DNA of 54,707 nt from Eubacterium sp. UBA4343 (GCA_002394235.1 DGTF01000065.1:8840-63546), one strand, 5' to 3'; positions 32,290-42,346 are shown, counted from the first letter of the stretch. The notes: generated by a model from the letters alone, not told the origin. Numbers and translations: made by a program.

Positions 32290-32394
32290 TTGTGGAACAG
32301 AGCAAATGGCTAATCAGTGAACAGATCAGACAGATTACAGAAGCAGGCAACAAAAGATAATAAGTGATAAAACAGAGTACAGAAAGGCATTGAT

Positions 32395-33297
32395 ATGAAA
32401 GGAATCATTCTGGCAGGCGGATCCGGAACCAGGTTATATCCGCTGACTAAGGTGACATCGAAGCAGCTTCTCCCGATTTATGACAAACCCATGATCTACT
32501 ATCCGCTTTCCGTTCTGATGAATGCGGGGATCCGGGACATCCTGATTATTTCAACGCCGGCGGACACGCCACGCTTTGAGGAGCTTCTCGGTGACGGACA
32601 TCAGTTCGGTATCTCGCTGCAGTATAAAGTGCAGCCGTCTCCGGATGGCCTGGCTCAGGCTTTTATCATCGGAGCAGACTTTATCGGGGATGAGCCGGTC
32701 GCCATGATCCTCGGAGATAATATTTTCGCCGGCCATGGGCTGAAGAAACGCCTGAGGGCTGCCGTGGAAAATGCGGAAACCGGAAAGGGAGCCACGGTAT
32801 TCGGTTATTATGTCGATGATCCGGAGAGATTTGGCATCGTGGAGTTTGACAGGGATGGAAGAGCGGTTTCCATCGAAGAAAAGCCGGCGAAGCCCAAGAG
32901 CAATTACTGTGTGACCGGACTGTATTTCTACGACAACCGCGTGGTGGAGTATGCTCAGAAGTTAAAACCGTCGGCAAGAGGAGAGCTGGAGATCACGGAC
33001 CTGAACAAGATCTATCTGCAGAAGGGAGAACTGAATGTCGAGCTTCTGGGGCAGGGCTTTACCTGGCTGGACACCGGTACACATGAGAGTCTTGTGGATG
33101 CCACAAACTTTGTAAAGATCACAGAGCAGCATCAGCACCGCAAGATCGCCTGCCTCGAGGAAATTGCCTATCTGAACGGCTGGATCACAAGAGAACAGGT
33201 ACTCCGGGAGTATGAGGAGCTGAAGAAGAATCAGTACGGCCAGTATCTTATGGATGTTCTGAACAACAAATACGTCGATATCCTTCACAATGACTGA
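32395..33297 (+). CDS. rmlA: Glucose-1-phosphate thymidylyltransferase
   Basis: 300 residues. Makes dTDP-glucose from dTTP and glucose-1-phosphate, the first step to dTDP-L-rhamnose. The nucleotidyltransferase signature [11 protein letters not shown] (8-18) with [20 protein letters not shown], the metal site LGDNIF and [20 protein letters not shown] are all present. The rmlB and rmlD genes follow with short gaps. A ten-residue C-terminal extension beyond the standard 290 is seen. Confidence 0.97.
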   Translation: MKGIILAGGSGTRLYPLTKVTSKQLLPIYDKPMIYYPLSVLMNAGIRDILIISTPADTPRFEELLGDGHQFGISLQYKVQPSPDGLAQAFIIGADFIGDEPVAMILGDNIFAGHGLKKRLRAAVENAETGKGATVFGYYVDDPERFGIVEFDRDGRAVSIEEKPAKPKSNYCVTGLYFYDNRVVEYAQKLKPSARGELEITDLNKIYLQKGELNVELLGQGFTWLDTGTHESLVDATNFVKITEQHQHRKIACLEEIAYLNGWITREQVLREYEELKKNQYGQYLMDVLNNKYVDILHND

Positions 33298-33324
33298 AGC
33301 GTGACGGAAGCAAAGGAGAAAATC

Positions 33325-34356
33325 ATGAATATTATTGTAACCGGCGGTGCCGGATTTATCGGAAGTAATTTTATTTTCTATGAGATGGAGCAGCATCCGG
33401 AGGACAGGATCATCTGCCTGGATAAACTGACCTATGCAGGCAACCTGTCTACGCTGGCGCCGGTTCTGGAAAAGCCGAATTTCCGCTTTGTCAAACTTGA
33501 TATCTGTGACAGAGAGGGAGTTTACAGACTGTTTGAGGAGGAAAAACCGGACATCGTCGTGAATTTCGCCGCGGAGTCTCATGTGGACCGTTCGATCGAG
33601 AATCCGACGATTTTCCTCGAGACGAATATCATCGGAACCTCTGTGCTGATGGACGCCTGCCGCAAGTATGGCATTCACAGGTATCATCAGGTTTCTACGG
33701 ATGAGGTTTACGGAGATCTTCCGCTGGACCGCCCGGATCTGTTTTTCCATGAGGATACACCGATTCATACCTCCAGTCCTTACAGCACATCCAAGGCATC
33801 CGCGGATCTTCTGGTTAACGCCTACCACAGAACCTATGGGCTTCCGGTTACGATCAGCCGCTGTTCAAACAACTACGGCCCCTATCAGTTTCCGGAAAAG
33901 CTGATTCCTCTGATGATCGCGAATGCACTGGCGGACAAAAAACTCCCGGTTTATGGAGAGGGCCTGAATGTACGTGACTGGCTTTATGTGGAGGATCACT
34001 GCAAGGCCATCGACCTCATCATGCGGAAGGGAACAGTTGGAGAGGTCTACAACATCGGCGGTCACAATGAGATGCACAACATCGACATCGTAAAGCTGAT
34101 CCTGGATTATCTGGGTAAGCCATATTCTCTGATCGAGCATGTCACCGACCGAAAAGGACACGACCAGAGATACGCCATTGACCCGACAAAGATCCACAAT
34201 GAGCTCGGCTGGCTGCCGGAGACGATGTTCAAGGATGGAATCAAGAAGACCATTCAGTGGTATCTGGATCACAAGGAATGGTGGGAGAACATCATCCGTG
34301 GTGATTATCAGAACTATTATAATGAGATGTACGGGAAGAAAGAGGTTATCGGCTGA
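33325..34356 (+). CDS. rmlB: dTDP-glucose 4,6-dehydratase
   Basis: 343 residues. Second step of dTDP-rhamnose synthesis. ATG 33325 behind AAAGGAGAA. NAD-binding TGGAGFIGSNF (6-16), substrate sites VNFAAESHVDRSIENP and STDEVYGDL, and the catalytic Tyr-x3-Lys in PYSTSKASADLL. Its stop overlaps the ATG of rmlD (ATGA). Confidence 0.97.
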   Translation: MNIIVTGGAGFIGSNFIFYEMEQHPEDRIICLDKLTYAGNLSTLAPVLEKPNFRFVKLDICDREGVYRLFEEEKPDIVVNFAAESHVDRSIENPTIFLETNIIGTSVLMDACRKYGIHRYHQVSTDEVYGDLPLDRPDLFFHEDTPIHTSSPYSTSKASADLLVNAYHRTYGLPVTISRCSNNYGPYQFPEKLIPLMIANALADKKLPVYGEGLNVRDWLYVEDHCKAIDLIMRKGTVGEVYNIGGHNEMHNIDIVKLILDYLGKPYSLIEHVTDRKGHDQRYAIDPTKIHNELGWLPETMFKDGIKKTIQWYLDHKEWWENIIRGDYQNYYNEMYGKKEVIG

Positions 34357-35276
34357 TGAAGGTATTTGTGACAGGCGTGGCCGGGCAGCTCGGACACGAT
34401 GTAATGAATGAGCTGGCGGCAAGAGGCCTGGAAGGGGTAGGAACGGATCTTGCTCCTTCCTACAGCGGTATCAATGACGGATCAGCGGTAACCAGGATGC
34501 CGTATGTATCCCTCAATATAACGGACGAGGATGCGGTGGATCGCGTCATTTCCGAGGTGAAGCCGGATGTCATTGTGCACTGTGCGGCATGGACTGCAGT
34601 TGATGCTGCGGAGGACGAGGAAAACAGGACGAAGGTCATGGCGATCAACGTGGACGGAACGAGGAATATCGCCCGCGCAGCGCGAAAAGCGGATGCAAAG
34701 ATGGTCTACATCAGCACGGATTACGTGTTTGACGGACAGGGAACAGAGCCATGGAAGCCGGACTGCAGGGACTACGCTCCGCTCAATGTGTATGGAAAGT
34801 CAAAGCTGGGAGGGGAGCTCGCCGTCTCTGAGATCCTTGAGAAGTACTTCATCGTGCGGATTGCCTGGGTATTCGGACTGAACGGAAAGAATTTCATCCG
34901 GACGATGCTGAATGTAGGCAGGACGCATTCGGAAGTACGCGTAGTCAATGATCAGATCGGAACGCCGACCTATACGCTGGATCTGGCGCGGCTTCTGGTG
35001 GATATGATCAAAACCGATAAGTACGGATATTATCATGCCACGAATGAGGGCGGATATATTTCGTGGTATGACTTTACAAAAGAGATATACAGACAGGCCG
35101 GCATGCAGACCAGAGTCACCCCGGTTACTACCGCGGAATACGGACTGTCGAAGGCGGCGCGGCCCTTTAACAGCCGCCTGGATAAATCGAAGCTTGTTGA
35201 GAATGGCTTTCAGCCGCTTCCGGACTGGAAGGATGCTTTGCATCGTTTTCTTGTTGAGATCGGTGAGATCCGCTGA
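34356..35276 (+). CDS. rmlD: dTDP-4-dehydrorhamnose reductase
   Basis: 306 residues. Last step to dTDP-L-rhamnose. Short-chain reductase with VTGVAGQLGHDV (5-16), VIVHCAAWTAVDAAE, STDYVFDGQG and the Tyr-x3-Lys pair in NVYGKSKLGGE. It overlaps rmlB by 1 base, so the two are translated together. Confidence 0.96.
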   Translation: MKVFVTGVAGQLGHDVMNELAARGLEGVGTDLAPSYSGINDGSAVTRMPYVSLNITDEDAVDRVISEVKPDVIVHCAAWTAVDAAEDEENRTKVMAINVDGTRNIARAARKADAKMVYISTDYVFDGQGTEPWKPDCRDYAPLNVYGKSKLGGELAVSEILEKYFIVRIAWVFGLNGKNFIRTMLNVGRTHSEVRVVNDQIGTPTYTLDLARLLVDMIKTDKYGYYHATNEGGYISWYDFTKEIYRQAGMQTRVTPVTTAEYGLSKAARPFNSRLDKSKLVENGFQPLPDWKDALHRFLVEIGEIR

Positions 35277-35408
35277 TATCGGCGAATGAGGCGGACAGAT
35301 ATAAACACCATTGAATCCGCTGTGACAGAAAAGCCGGCGAATGTGAGCGGGCATTGAAAGCCGGATCAAAGAAAAAAGGAACAGTCGCATAAAACCTGGG
35401 ATTCCGAG

Positions 35409-35444
35409 AGGAAAGAAACCGTTTTACTGCGGTCGTTCCTTTTT
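35409..35444 (+). terminator. Intrinsic terminator behind rmlD
   Basis: AGGAA (35409-35413) pairs with TTCCT and ACCG with CGGT inside, followed by five T. It may only reduce read-through into the next gene of the locus. Confidence 0.55.
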
Positions 35445-35533
35445 GCGTTCGCGCGTGCATTCGATCACAGATCAGTGCTGACGCAATGTATACAGGCAGT
35501 GATCCGCAACAGACATTTTATCAGGATAAATAT

Positions 35534-36454
35534 ATGGTAGAAATTTTGCTTGCAACCTATAATGGAGAGAGATATCTGGCCGAGCAGCTGGAGTCTCTTC
35601 TCTCGCAATCGGAGAAGAATATCCGGATTCTGATCCGTGACGATGGTTCCACTGATGGCACACAGGGGATTCTGGAGGATTATGCGCAGAAATATCCGGA
35701 GAAGATTCGCGTGATCTGTGATCAGATCCGCTGCGGAGGGCCGACGCCAAATTTCATGGAGCTCGTGAAGCATGCGGTCGGGGAATACATTATGTTCTGC
35801 GATCAGGACGATGTCTGGAAAAAGGAGAAGGTCAGGAGGACGCTGCAGGTCATGGCAGAAAAGGAGAAGGCAAGAGGCGCGGATTGCCCGCTTCTGGTTT
35901 TTTCTGACTATATTGTGGCAGACGCGGCGCTGAATCCCGTCCCGGTCCGCGAGAAGCAGCTGCAGGTCTACGGACACCGCACAGATTTCCGACATCTTCT
36001 GGTGCAGAATTATGTGACGGGATGCACGGTCATGATGAACCGGGCAGCTTACCGGCTTATGGGAGATTATGATCCGAGGATCCGTATGCATGACTGGTGG
36101 GCCGCGCAGTATGTCAGCGCCCTCGGCGAGGTCGTTCATCTTCCGGAAAAGCTGATGTACTACCGGCAGCACGGCGATAATGTGGTGAGTGCGGTGAATG
36201 TCAGAAGCTTTTCCTATCGTATCGGTAAGCTGATGGACAGGAATACCAGATATAATCTGAAGCTGAATTTTGCGGAGGCAAGGTTGCTGTATGAGAGATT
36301 CGGCAGTATAATGCCTGAAGACTCGAAGAACGCACTCGAGGAGTTTCTGCGTATTCCGGACTTTTCAAAGCCGAGAAGGATGGCTGCCCTGCTTAAGGGA
36401 CGTTTTCTGAAAGGCGATCTGGTCAGGATCCTGGGACAGCTGTTCTATATCTGA
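35534..36454 (+). CDS. GT2-family glycosyltransferase, rhamnosyltransferase-like
   Basis: 306 residues; ATG 35534 follows AGGATAAAT. GT-A domain with EILLATYNGERYLAEQLESL, LIRDDGSTDGTQGILEDY, GEYIMFCDQDDVWKKEK (metal-binding D-x-D) and YVTGCTVMMNRAAY. The pattern is that of RgpB/WbbL-like rhamnosyltransferases. Cytosolic. Its neighbours (rml genes) fit a rhamnose donor. Confidence 0.87.
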   Translation: MVEILLATYNGERYLAEQLESLLSQSEKNIRILIRDDGSTDGTQGILEDYAQKYPEKIRVICDQIRCGGPTPNFMELVKHAVGEYIMFCDQDDVWKKEKVRRTLQVMAEKEKARGADCPLLVFSDYIVADAALNPVPVREKQLQVYGHRTDFRHLLVQNYVTGCTVMMNRAAYRLMGDYDPRIRMHDWWAAQYVSALGEVVHLPEKLMYYRQHGDNVVSAVNVRSFSYRIGKLMDRNTRYNLKLNFAEARLLYERFGSIMPEDSKNALEEFLRIPDFSKPRRMAALLKGRFLKGDLVRILGQLFYI

Positions 36455-36531
36455 CGATTTTACAATCCGGAAGCAACATGGTAAAATAACAGACTGCAAT
36501 ATCTGAAAACAAGACAGAGAAAGTGTTTTAT

Positions 36532-37629
36532 ATGCTGATTAAAAGTATTCCGGGACTGCTGCTTGTATTTCTGGTGATTCCCGGCATCTGCGGATATATC
36601 CTTACGGATCTTCTGCACCTATATGAGAATAATATTGTCAGACGGTCCGTCCTGAATCTTGTCGCCGGAAATCTGCTGATGTGGGCGGTCTTTGAGGCGG
36701 TGGCAGTTCCCATGATTTTCCTTCGACAGGACTTTCGGCATGTGATCCTGCTGTGGCTTCTGATTCTGGCGGCGCTTGTGATTATCTTCGTCTCTATTCG
36801 CAGAAAGGTTCCGTTTATCCGGTTCGATGCAAGGCACCGGAAGCAGCCGGGGCTTTTCCGTGACAGGACTGCTCTGGTTCTGCTGCTGCTTCTGCTTGTG
36901 ATCGTAGGTTTCCAATGTGCGGTATATCTGTTTGGAATGCATCTGGATGAGGATGATTCCCGGTTTATCGCTCATGCGGTATACACATGGAAGACCAACC
37001 GGATGCTCACGGAGAATGCCGCGACGGGTGAACTGAATCTCCAGAACTGGGGCGGAGACTATCTGAAGGATGCCGTCTCTCCGTGGATGATCTACATCGC
37101 AATGCTGGCGAGACTCACTGCAATGCATCCGGCGGTGCTTGCGCACACGGTACTTCCGGTGATTCTTCTGCTCCTCGGCTATGGGATCTACTGCCTGGCG
37201 GGTATGGAACTGTTCGAGGATGACAGACGGAAGGCAATTTTATTCTGTCTGATTGTCGCTTTTCTCCAGCTCTTTTTTGCGGGATCTACTCGCACACAGT
37301 CGGAGTTTGCGCTTCTGCGGATCTGGCAGGGGAAGGCCGTGGTCGCGGGAGTGGGAATACCGATGATCCTGTACTGCTTTATCTATCTGTACAGACACGC
37401 CGCGGAAGAGAGGGCCATCTGGATGCTTCTGATTACAGACCTGGCATGCTGTCTCCTATCCGGGATGGGCATTATCATTGCGGCGTCCATGATCGGGATC
37501 TGCTCGATCTGGTACATTCTTGGATGCCGCAGGTGGAGGGCGATCTGGAAGGTTCCTGTGGTACTTCTGCCTTCTGTCGTGTTCGGCGGGCTCTACTATA
37601 TGTGTAAAATCGGGAGGATCGTTCTATGA
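36532..37629 (+). CDS. Polytopic membrane protein, N-terminal half of a DUF6077-like protein
   Basis: 365 residues with about nine hydrophobic helices. ATG 36532 (GTG 36523 also possible). A soluble loop LYHLFGMHLDEDD-like stretch (HLDEDDSRFIAHAVYTW) and GGDYLKDAVSPWMIYIAML lies after helix 4, then WQGKAVVAGVGIPMILYCF. The family resembles uncharacterised clostridial membrane glycosyltransferase-like proteins (DUF6077), which are normally one chain of about 600-650 residues. This one stops after ten helices; the rest is encoded by the next gene, which overlaps by 4 bases. Confidence 0.7.
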   Translation: MLIKSIPGLLLVFLVIPGICGYILTDLLHLYENNIVRRSVLNLVAGNLLMWAVFEAVAVPMIFLRQDFRHVILLWLLILAALVIIFVSIRRKVPFIRFDARHRKQPGLFRDRTALVLLLLLLVIVGFQCAVYLFGMHLDEDDSRFIAHAVYTWKTNRMLTENAATGELNLQNWGGDYLKDAVSPWMIYIAMLARLTAMHPAVLAHTVLPVILLLLGYGIYCLAGMELFEDDRRKAILFCLIVAFLQLFFAGSTRTQSEFALLRIWQGKAVVAGVGIPMILYCFIYLYRHAAEERAIWMLLITDLACCLLSGMGIIIAASMIGICSIWYILGCRRWRAIWKVPVVLLPSVVFGGLYYMCKIGRIVL

Positions 37630-38432
37630 CAGATGCATGGAGGCAGGTTCTGGACAAGGTGCGGGAATCCTTTGCGGGCAACTGGTTTCTGCTTTTATGG
37701 ATCGTTGCTTTGATCTATCTGTTTTTCGCGGAGAAGGAAAAACGAAAGCTTCTCGTTTATCCATCCATTCTGCTCGGCGTTCTGATATTCAATCCGCTTC
37801 TTTACCGGTATTGCTGGAGAAAGCTGTTTGACTACGCGTACTGGAGGGCGTTCTGGATGGTGCCGGTTCTGCCTGTGATCGCGGCAGCAATGGTGAGCCT
37901 TGCATGCAGGATGCGGAAAAACTTCATGAAGGCTGCTGTGATCGTTCTTGCTTTGGCAGTTTCAGCCGCGACCGGAACGTTCATATACAAGGATCGTTTC
38001 GTAAGAGCACAGAACCGTTACAAGCTGCCGCAGGCATCGGTGGATGTGGCTGATGCGCTTCTCGCCCTTGACAGCGAGCCGCGCGCGGCAGTGGATTCCT
38101 CGCTGTTCTGTTACATCCGTCAGTATTCACCGGACGTACATCTGATGTATGGGCGGAATGCGTGGGGCTATATCGATTATATCGGGGGTGATCAGTACTC
38201 TGTTTATCAGCAGATGACGCAGCCGCAGCCGGACCTGAACCTTGTCCGCGGCAGCATGCTGAACATGGATTATGATTACCTGGTGATGCTCCCCTCCCAG
38301 GCACCGGGCTACCGGCAGGAGGATGCGGAGAGCTATGACGGCACCTTCTATTCAGACGCCATGAGCAGCGTAGGATTTGAATATATGGATACGGTGGACG
38401 GCTATCTGATTTGCAGGGTACTGCCGGGCTGA
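37626..38432 (+). CDS. Polytopic membrane protein, C-terminal half
   Basis: 268 residues with four N-terminal helices (about 19-36, 44-63, 80-97, 104-121), then an extracytoplasmic domain of 150 residues (SLFCYIRQYSPDVHLMYG, DYLVMLPSQAPGY). ATG 37626 overlaps the stop of the gene before (ATGA) and has GGGAGG 7 bases upstream, so it can be translated by coupling. It continues where full-length relatives of the preceding protein go on (FNPLLYRYCW…YWRAFWMVPVLPV). Either a real split pair or a one-base deletion. Confidence 0.7.
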   Translation: MTDAWRQVLDKVRESFAGNWFLLLWIVALIYLFFAEKEKRKLLVYPSILLGVLIFNPLLYRYCWRKLFDYAYWRAFWMVPVLPVIAAAMVSLACRMRKNFMKAAVIVLALAVSAATGTFIYKDRFVRAQNRYKLPQASVDVADALLALDSEPRAAVDSSLFCYIRQYSPDVHLMYGRNAWGYIDYIGGDQYSVYQQMTQPQPDLNLVRGSMLNMDYDYLVMLPSQAPGYRQEDAESYDGTFYSDAMSSVGFEYMDTVDGYLICRVLPG

Positions 38433-38580
38433 GAAGAAAGCTGTTTAGACAGATTTCGGCAGAATACTCAGAAAGTGACGTTTTTCGTTCTTAGGAGAAC
38501 GTCGAAGCATAGAAGGCGGCCGCCAAAAGGCAGGCCTTGGGCTTCGTGACAGGCGGAGCAGACGTGACGACAGGAGAAGT

Positions 38581-40680
38581 ATGAGTAATCGTAAGAGAGT
38601 ATCGCTTTATATTATGAATATGGTGGATATCGTTTCTCTGCTGATCGCATTCGTGATATCCTATGAAATTCGTAAGATCCTTCCGATGTGGAGAGTGTTC
38701 ACGAGGGAGAGCATAATTGCCGGATACCGGTTTCAGCAGTTCCCTTATATGCCTCTGCTTTTTGCCACGATCATCTCCTATATTCTGGTAAATTTTCTGT
38801 TTCTGTATTCGGAGGAGTATCTCTCGAGAAATGTTTCATCGGAGCTCCTTGCTACGCTGAGAATGATCGTCATGGTAATCGTCGTAGATGTGGTGATTCT
38901 GTTCATCACAAAGACGAGTGAGCGATACTCCAGAATTTTCATGGTGATTTTCTTCATCATTGCATACTTTACCTGCTTTATTCTGAGGGAAGCGGTCAAA
39001 AAAATCTATATTCCCCGCTATAAAAATGGAAAGGCTTCGGAAAAAATGGTGCTGGTCTGCCGTGAGCGGGATACGGACCGGGTTCTCGAACAATTGAATG
39101 CGATTATCGACTGGAGATTTCATATATCAGGTCTTGTGATCATCGATGCGGATCTGGCGGGTGAATATATAAGCGGCATCCGGGTTATCAGCAATTATTC
39201 CGACGCAATGGAAAATATTCAGAAGGAGGAGGTGGATTCCATCCTTCTTGTATCGGGGGATCCGGAAGAGGAGAGAGCGTGGGTGCGTCATTTCCAGCCG
39301 CTGGGGAAGACGGTTCATGTCAGTCTTCCGGAATTTGAACTCAGTGATACAAAGCGCATGCAGGATATGCTCGGACAGTGCGCGGTAGTCAGCTATCTCC
39401 CTGAGATTCCGATCCGGGGGCGCAATGTCGTCATAAAGAGAAGCCTTGATATCATTGTTTCTATTCTTCTGCTTCCTTTTGTTCTTGCAGTGATGCTGAT
39501 CGTCACATTGCTGACGAAGATTTTCCTGAAGGGGCCTGTTTTTGTTACCAGAGTAAGAGTGGGCATGAATGGACGCCGTTTTAACCAGTATCATTTCCGG
39601 GTATACCGGATGGATTCAGATCAGAGGAAGACGGAGGGCAGGAGCTGCTTCACCTGGCTTGGCCGTTTTCTGGATCTGACGCATCTGGACGGGCTTCCTC
39701 AGGTTCTGAATGTTCTTGTAGGAGATATGAGCTTCGTCGGACCGAGAGCCCCGTCTCTTCCCTATTTTATTGAAAATCCGGGAGAACTCCGATATCTGTG
39801 CGCAAAGCCGGGACTGGTGGGCACATGGTGCACTGACCGTCGCAGCGGACGCGCGGAAAAGGACCGATATCTGAATAACTGGAGCCTTGGACTGGATGCC
39901 GAAATTATTTTCATCATGATCATTCGTTATCTGACGTTCCGCTCCGCAAGGAGCCGACAGACCATGTGGGAGCCGGAGGAGTGCGCTTTCATCCGGGAGT
40001 ATATGGACTTCCGCAAGCCGCTGGAATACGACCGCTCCGCTTACACCTGCCAGATGACGGCGGGAAAACGCGTCTATTATTTCATCAAGAGGCTGTTTGA
40101 CATTGTGGGATCGCTTCTGGGAATCATTCTGCTCTCACCGCTGCTTCTGATCCTGATGTTCGCGGTAATGGCAGATGACGGCGGAAACCCGTTCTATGGG
40201 CACAGTCGGATCGGAAAGAACGGAAAGAAAATCACAGTTTATAAATTCCGGAGCATGCGCCGGGACGCCGGTGATCTGGAGAAGATTCTGACGCCGGAGC
40301 AGCTTGAGCAGTATCGCACCGAGTTCAAGATCGACAACGATCCGCGTATCACAAAGGTAGGAAACTTCATTCGGCGCACGAGCCTGGACGAGCTGCCGCA
40401 GCTGTTCAATATTCTTTCCGGTGATCTGTCAATTGTCGGTCCGAGGCCGATCGTGGAGAAGGAAACCACAATTTATGGCAGAGATGTCGCAAAGCTTCTG
40501 AGCGTGAAGCCCGGTCTTACGGGATACTGGCAGGCCTATGCGAGGAACAATGCTACCTATGAGAGCGGCGAAAGACAGAAGATGGAGATGTATTACGTGG
40601 ATCATCAGAGTCTCGGCCTTGATGTGAAGATTCTGTTCCGGACCGTGAAATCGGTCACAAAGGAGGAAGGCGCCCAGTAG
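38581..40680 (+). CDS. Fusion of two phosphoglycosyl transferase domains
   Basis: 699 residues. Five N-terminal helices and a CoA-binding-like domain, then domain A (about 283-455: VIKRSLDIIVSILLLPFVLA … GDMSFVGPRAPSLPYF) and domain B (about 505-695: FIKRLFDIVGSLLGIILLSP … GDLSIVGPRPIVEKET). Domain B has all the motifs (VYKFRSMRRDAG, NDPRITKVGNFIRRTS, LDELPQLFN with D603-E604). Domain A has lost them: YHFRVYRMD for KFRSM, no DPRITK, and HLDGLPQ (D370-G371) for LDELPQ. B is probably the working priming enzyme; A probably cannot catalyse and may bind a partner. AGGAGAAG precedes the ATG. Confidence 0.9.
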   Translation: MSNRKRVSLYIMNMVDIVSLLIAFVISYEIRKILPMWRVFTRESIIAGYRFQQFPYMPLLFATIISYILVNFLFLYSEEYLSRNVSSELLATLRMIVMVIVVDVVILFITKTSERYSRIFMVIFFIIAYFTCFILREAVKKIYIPRYKNGKASEKMVLVCRERDTDRVLEQLNAIIDWRFHISGLVIIDADLAGEYISGIRVISNYSDAMENIQKEEVDSILLVSGDPEEERAWVRHFQPLGKTVHVSLPEFELSDTKRMQDMLGQCAVVSYLPEIPIRGRNVVIKRSLDIIVSILLLPFVLAVMLIVTLLTKIFLKGPVFVTRVRVGMNGRRFNQYHFRVYRMDSDQRKTEGRSCFTWLGRFLDLTHLDGLPQVLNVLVGDMSFVGPRAPSLPYFIENPGELRYLCAKPGLVGTWCTDRRSGRAEKDRYLNNWSLGLDAEIIFIMIIRYLTFRSARSRQTMWEPEECAFIREYMDFRKPLEYDRSAYTCQMTAGKRVYYFIKRLFDIVGSLLGIILLSPLLLILMFAVMADDGGNPFYGHSRIGKNGKKITVYKFRSMRRDAGDLEKILTPEQLEQYRTEFKIDNDPRITKVGNFIRRTSLDELPQLFNILSGDLSIVGPRPIVEKETTIYGRDVAKLLSVKPGLTGYWQAYARNNATYESGERQKMEMYYVDHQSLGLDVKILFRTVKSVTKEEGAQ

Positions 40681-40825
40681 ACCGCCATGCGATGCATCAT
40701 TCCGCATATAGTATGAGTCTTTGCGTCAATTTGCAGCTTTCGTGCTGCTGGCGGGACACCGGCCTGGCCTGCCCGCAGCGGCGTGCGTTCTGCGGTAATG
40801 GAACCGAGAGAACAAGGAGAATAGA

Positions 40826-41650
40826 ATGACATCTGTGAATGAGAAGAAAATCAGAGTGATCATAGCCTGTCACAAGAAGTGTGAGGTGCCGGAGGATTCT
40901 GTCTATCTTCCGCTCCATGTAGGAGCAGAGGGAAAGGAGCCCTTTGGCTTCACCGGCGATAATACCGGCGACAACATCAGTTCAAAAAACCCCGTCTACT
41001 GTGAATTGACAGGACTCTACTGGGCATGGAAGAATCTGGACTGCGATTACCTGGGACTGGTGCATTATCGGAGATATTTTACACTGAAGAGCAGGCACGA
41101 GCAGAAGAAAAACGGCCTTCTTGCATCGGTGCTGACAGAGGGCGAGCTCAGGAAACTTCTGTCCCGGTACCGCGTTCTGGTTCCGAAGAAGCGGCATTAT
41201 TACATTGAAAGTGTCTATTCCCACTACGCTCATACCTTCGACGGTACGCAGCTGGACAAGGCCAGGGAGATTCTTGCGCGGAAATATCCGGATTATGTGG
41301 ATGAGTTCGACCGCTTCATGAAGCAGACCGGGGCATACATATTCAATATGTTTGTCATGCCGAAGGATCTCGCGGATGAATATTTCGCATGGCTGTTTGA
41401 TATTCTCGGTGAACTGGAACAAATGGTTGATATCAGCGCCATGTCAGCTTTTGACGCGAGATATGCCGGACGGGTCAGCGAGAGGCTCTTTAATGTGTGG
41501 CTGATGCATCAGGTGGACACGGGCAGGCTGAAGAAAAGCGAGATTGGTGAGGTGCCATACCTTTATCTCGGAGAGATTGACTGGAGAAGAAAGATTACCG
41601 GTTTTCTCCGCGCGAAATTCTTTCACAAAAAGTATGAGAAGAGCTTCTGA
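40826..41650 (+). CDS. DUF4422-family glycosyltransferase
   Basis: 274 residues. The family signature is the NLDCDYLGLVHYRRYF block (about 69-84) after VIIACHKKCEVPEDSVYLPL; later KQTGAYIFNMFVMPKDL. DUF4422 proteins occur in capsule and wall glycan loci and are treated as glycosyltransferases. AAGGAG precedes the ATG. No membrane segment. Confidence 0.85.
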   Translation: MTSVNEKKIRVIIACHKKCEVPEDSVYLPLHVGAEGKEPFGFTGDNTGDNISSKNPVYCELTGLYWAWKNLDCDYLGLVHYRRYFTLKSRHEQKKNGLLASVLTEGELRKLLSRYRVLVPKKRHYYIESVYSHYAHTFDGTQLDKAREILARKYPDYVDEFDRFMKQTGAYIFNMFVMPKDLADEYFAWLFDILGELEQMVDISAMSAFDARYAGRVSERLFNVWLMHQVDTGRLKKSEIGEVPYLYLGEIDWRRKITGFLRAKFFHKKYEKSF

Positions 41651-41764
41651 AAATCCGCGGAGACAGAAGTCCGGACAGGCTTCACAGAGAGATTGCTGAG
41701 GCCGGATTTGTTTTGCAATAGGTAATGTTCAGAGGGCGTCAGAACGCCCGGAAAGGAAAAAATT

Positions 41765-42346
41765 ATGGGAAAGATCAAGGTTACGGAAAATGCAGGCGGT
41801 ATCAAGGGACTCTATGTGGTAGAGCCTACTGTCTTCGGAGACAACCGGGGATATTTCATGGAGACCTACAATTATAATGATTTTGCGGCTGCCGGAATCG
41901 ACTGCAATTTTGTGCAGGACAACCAGTCCGCGTCAAAGAAGGGTGTGCTGCGCGGCCTCCATTTTCAGATCCACTATCCGCAGGACAAGCTGGTTCGTGT
42001 CATCCGCGGCGAGGTTTTCGATGTCGCGGTTGATCTGCGGGAGGGAAGCGAGACCTACGGCAAATGGTTCGGAGTGCTCCTGACAGAGGAGAACAAGAAG
42101 CAGTTCTTTATTCCGAAGAATTTCGCACACGGGTTTATAGTTCTCTCTGATTACGCGGAGTTCTGCTACAAGGTGACCGATTTTTATCATCCCAATGATG
42201 AGGGCGGACTGATGTGGAACGATCCGGACATTGCCGTGGAGTGGCCGATGCCGGAGGGAATGGGACCGGAGGACCTGATCCTGTCGGACAAGGATAAGGT
42301 GAACTGGAGCTATCAGGAATTCCTTGAGAAGAAAAAGAACTTCTGA
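41765..42346 (+). CDS. rmlC: dTDP-4-dehydrorhamnose 3,5-epimerase
   Basis: 193 residues. Third step of dTDP-rhamnose synthesis. Cupin fold with GVLRGLHFQIHYPQDKLVRV (catalytic His), VFDVAVDLREGSETYGKW, and FFIPKNFAHGFIVLSDYAEF. It stands eight genes away from rmlA, rmlB and rmlD but in the same locus. Confidence 0.96.
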   Translation: MGKIKVTENAGGIKGLYVVEPTVFGDNRGYFMETYNYNDFAAAGIDCNFVQDNQSASKKGVLRGLHFQIHYPQDKLVRVIRGEVFDVAVDLREGSETYGKWFGVLLTEENKKQFFIPKNFAHGFIVLSDYAEFCYKVTDFYHPNDEGGLMWNDPDIAVEWPMPEGMGPEDLILSDKDKVNWSYQEFLEKKKNF

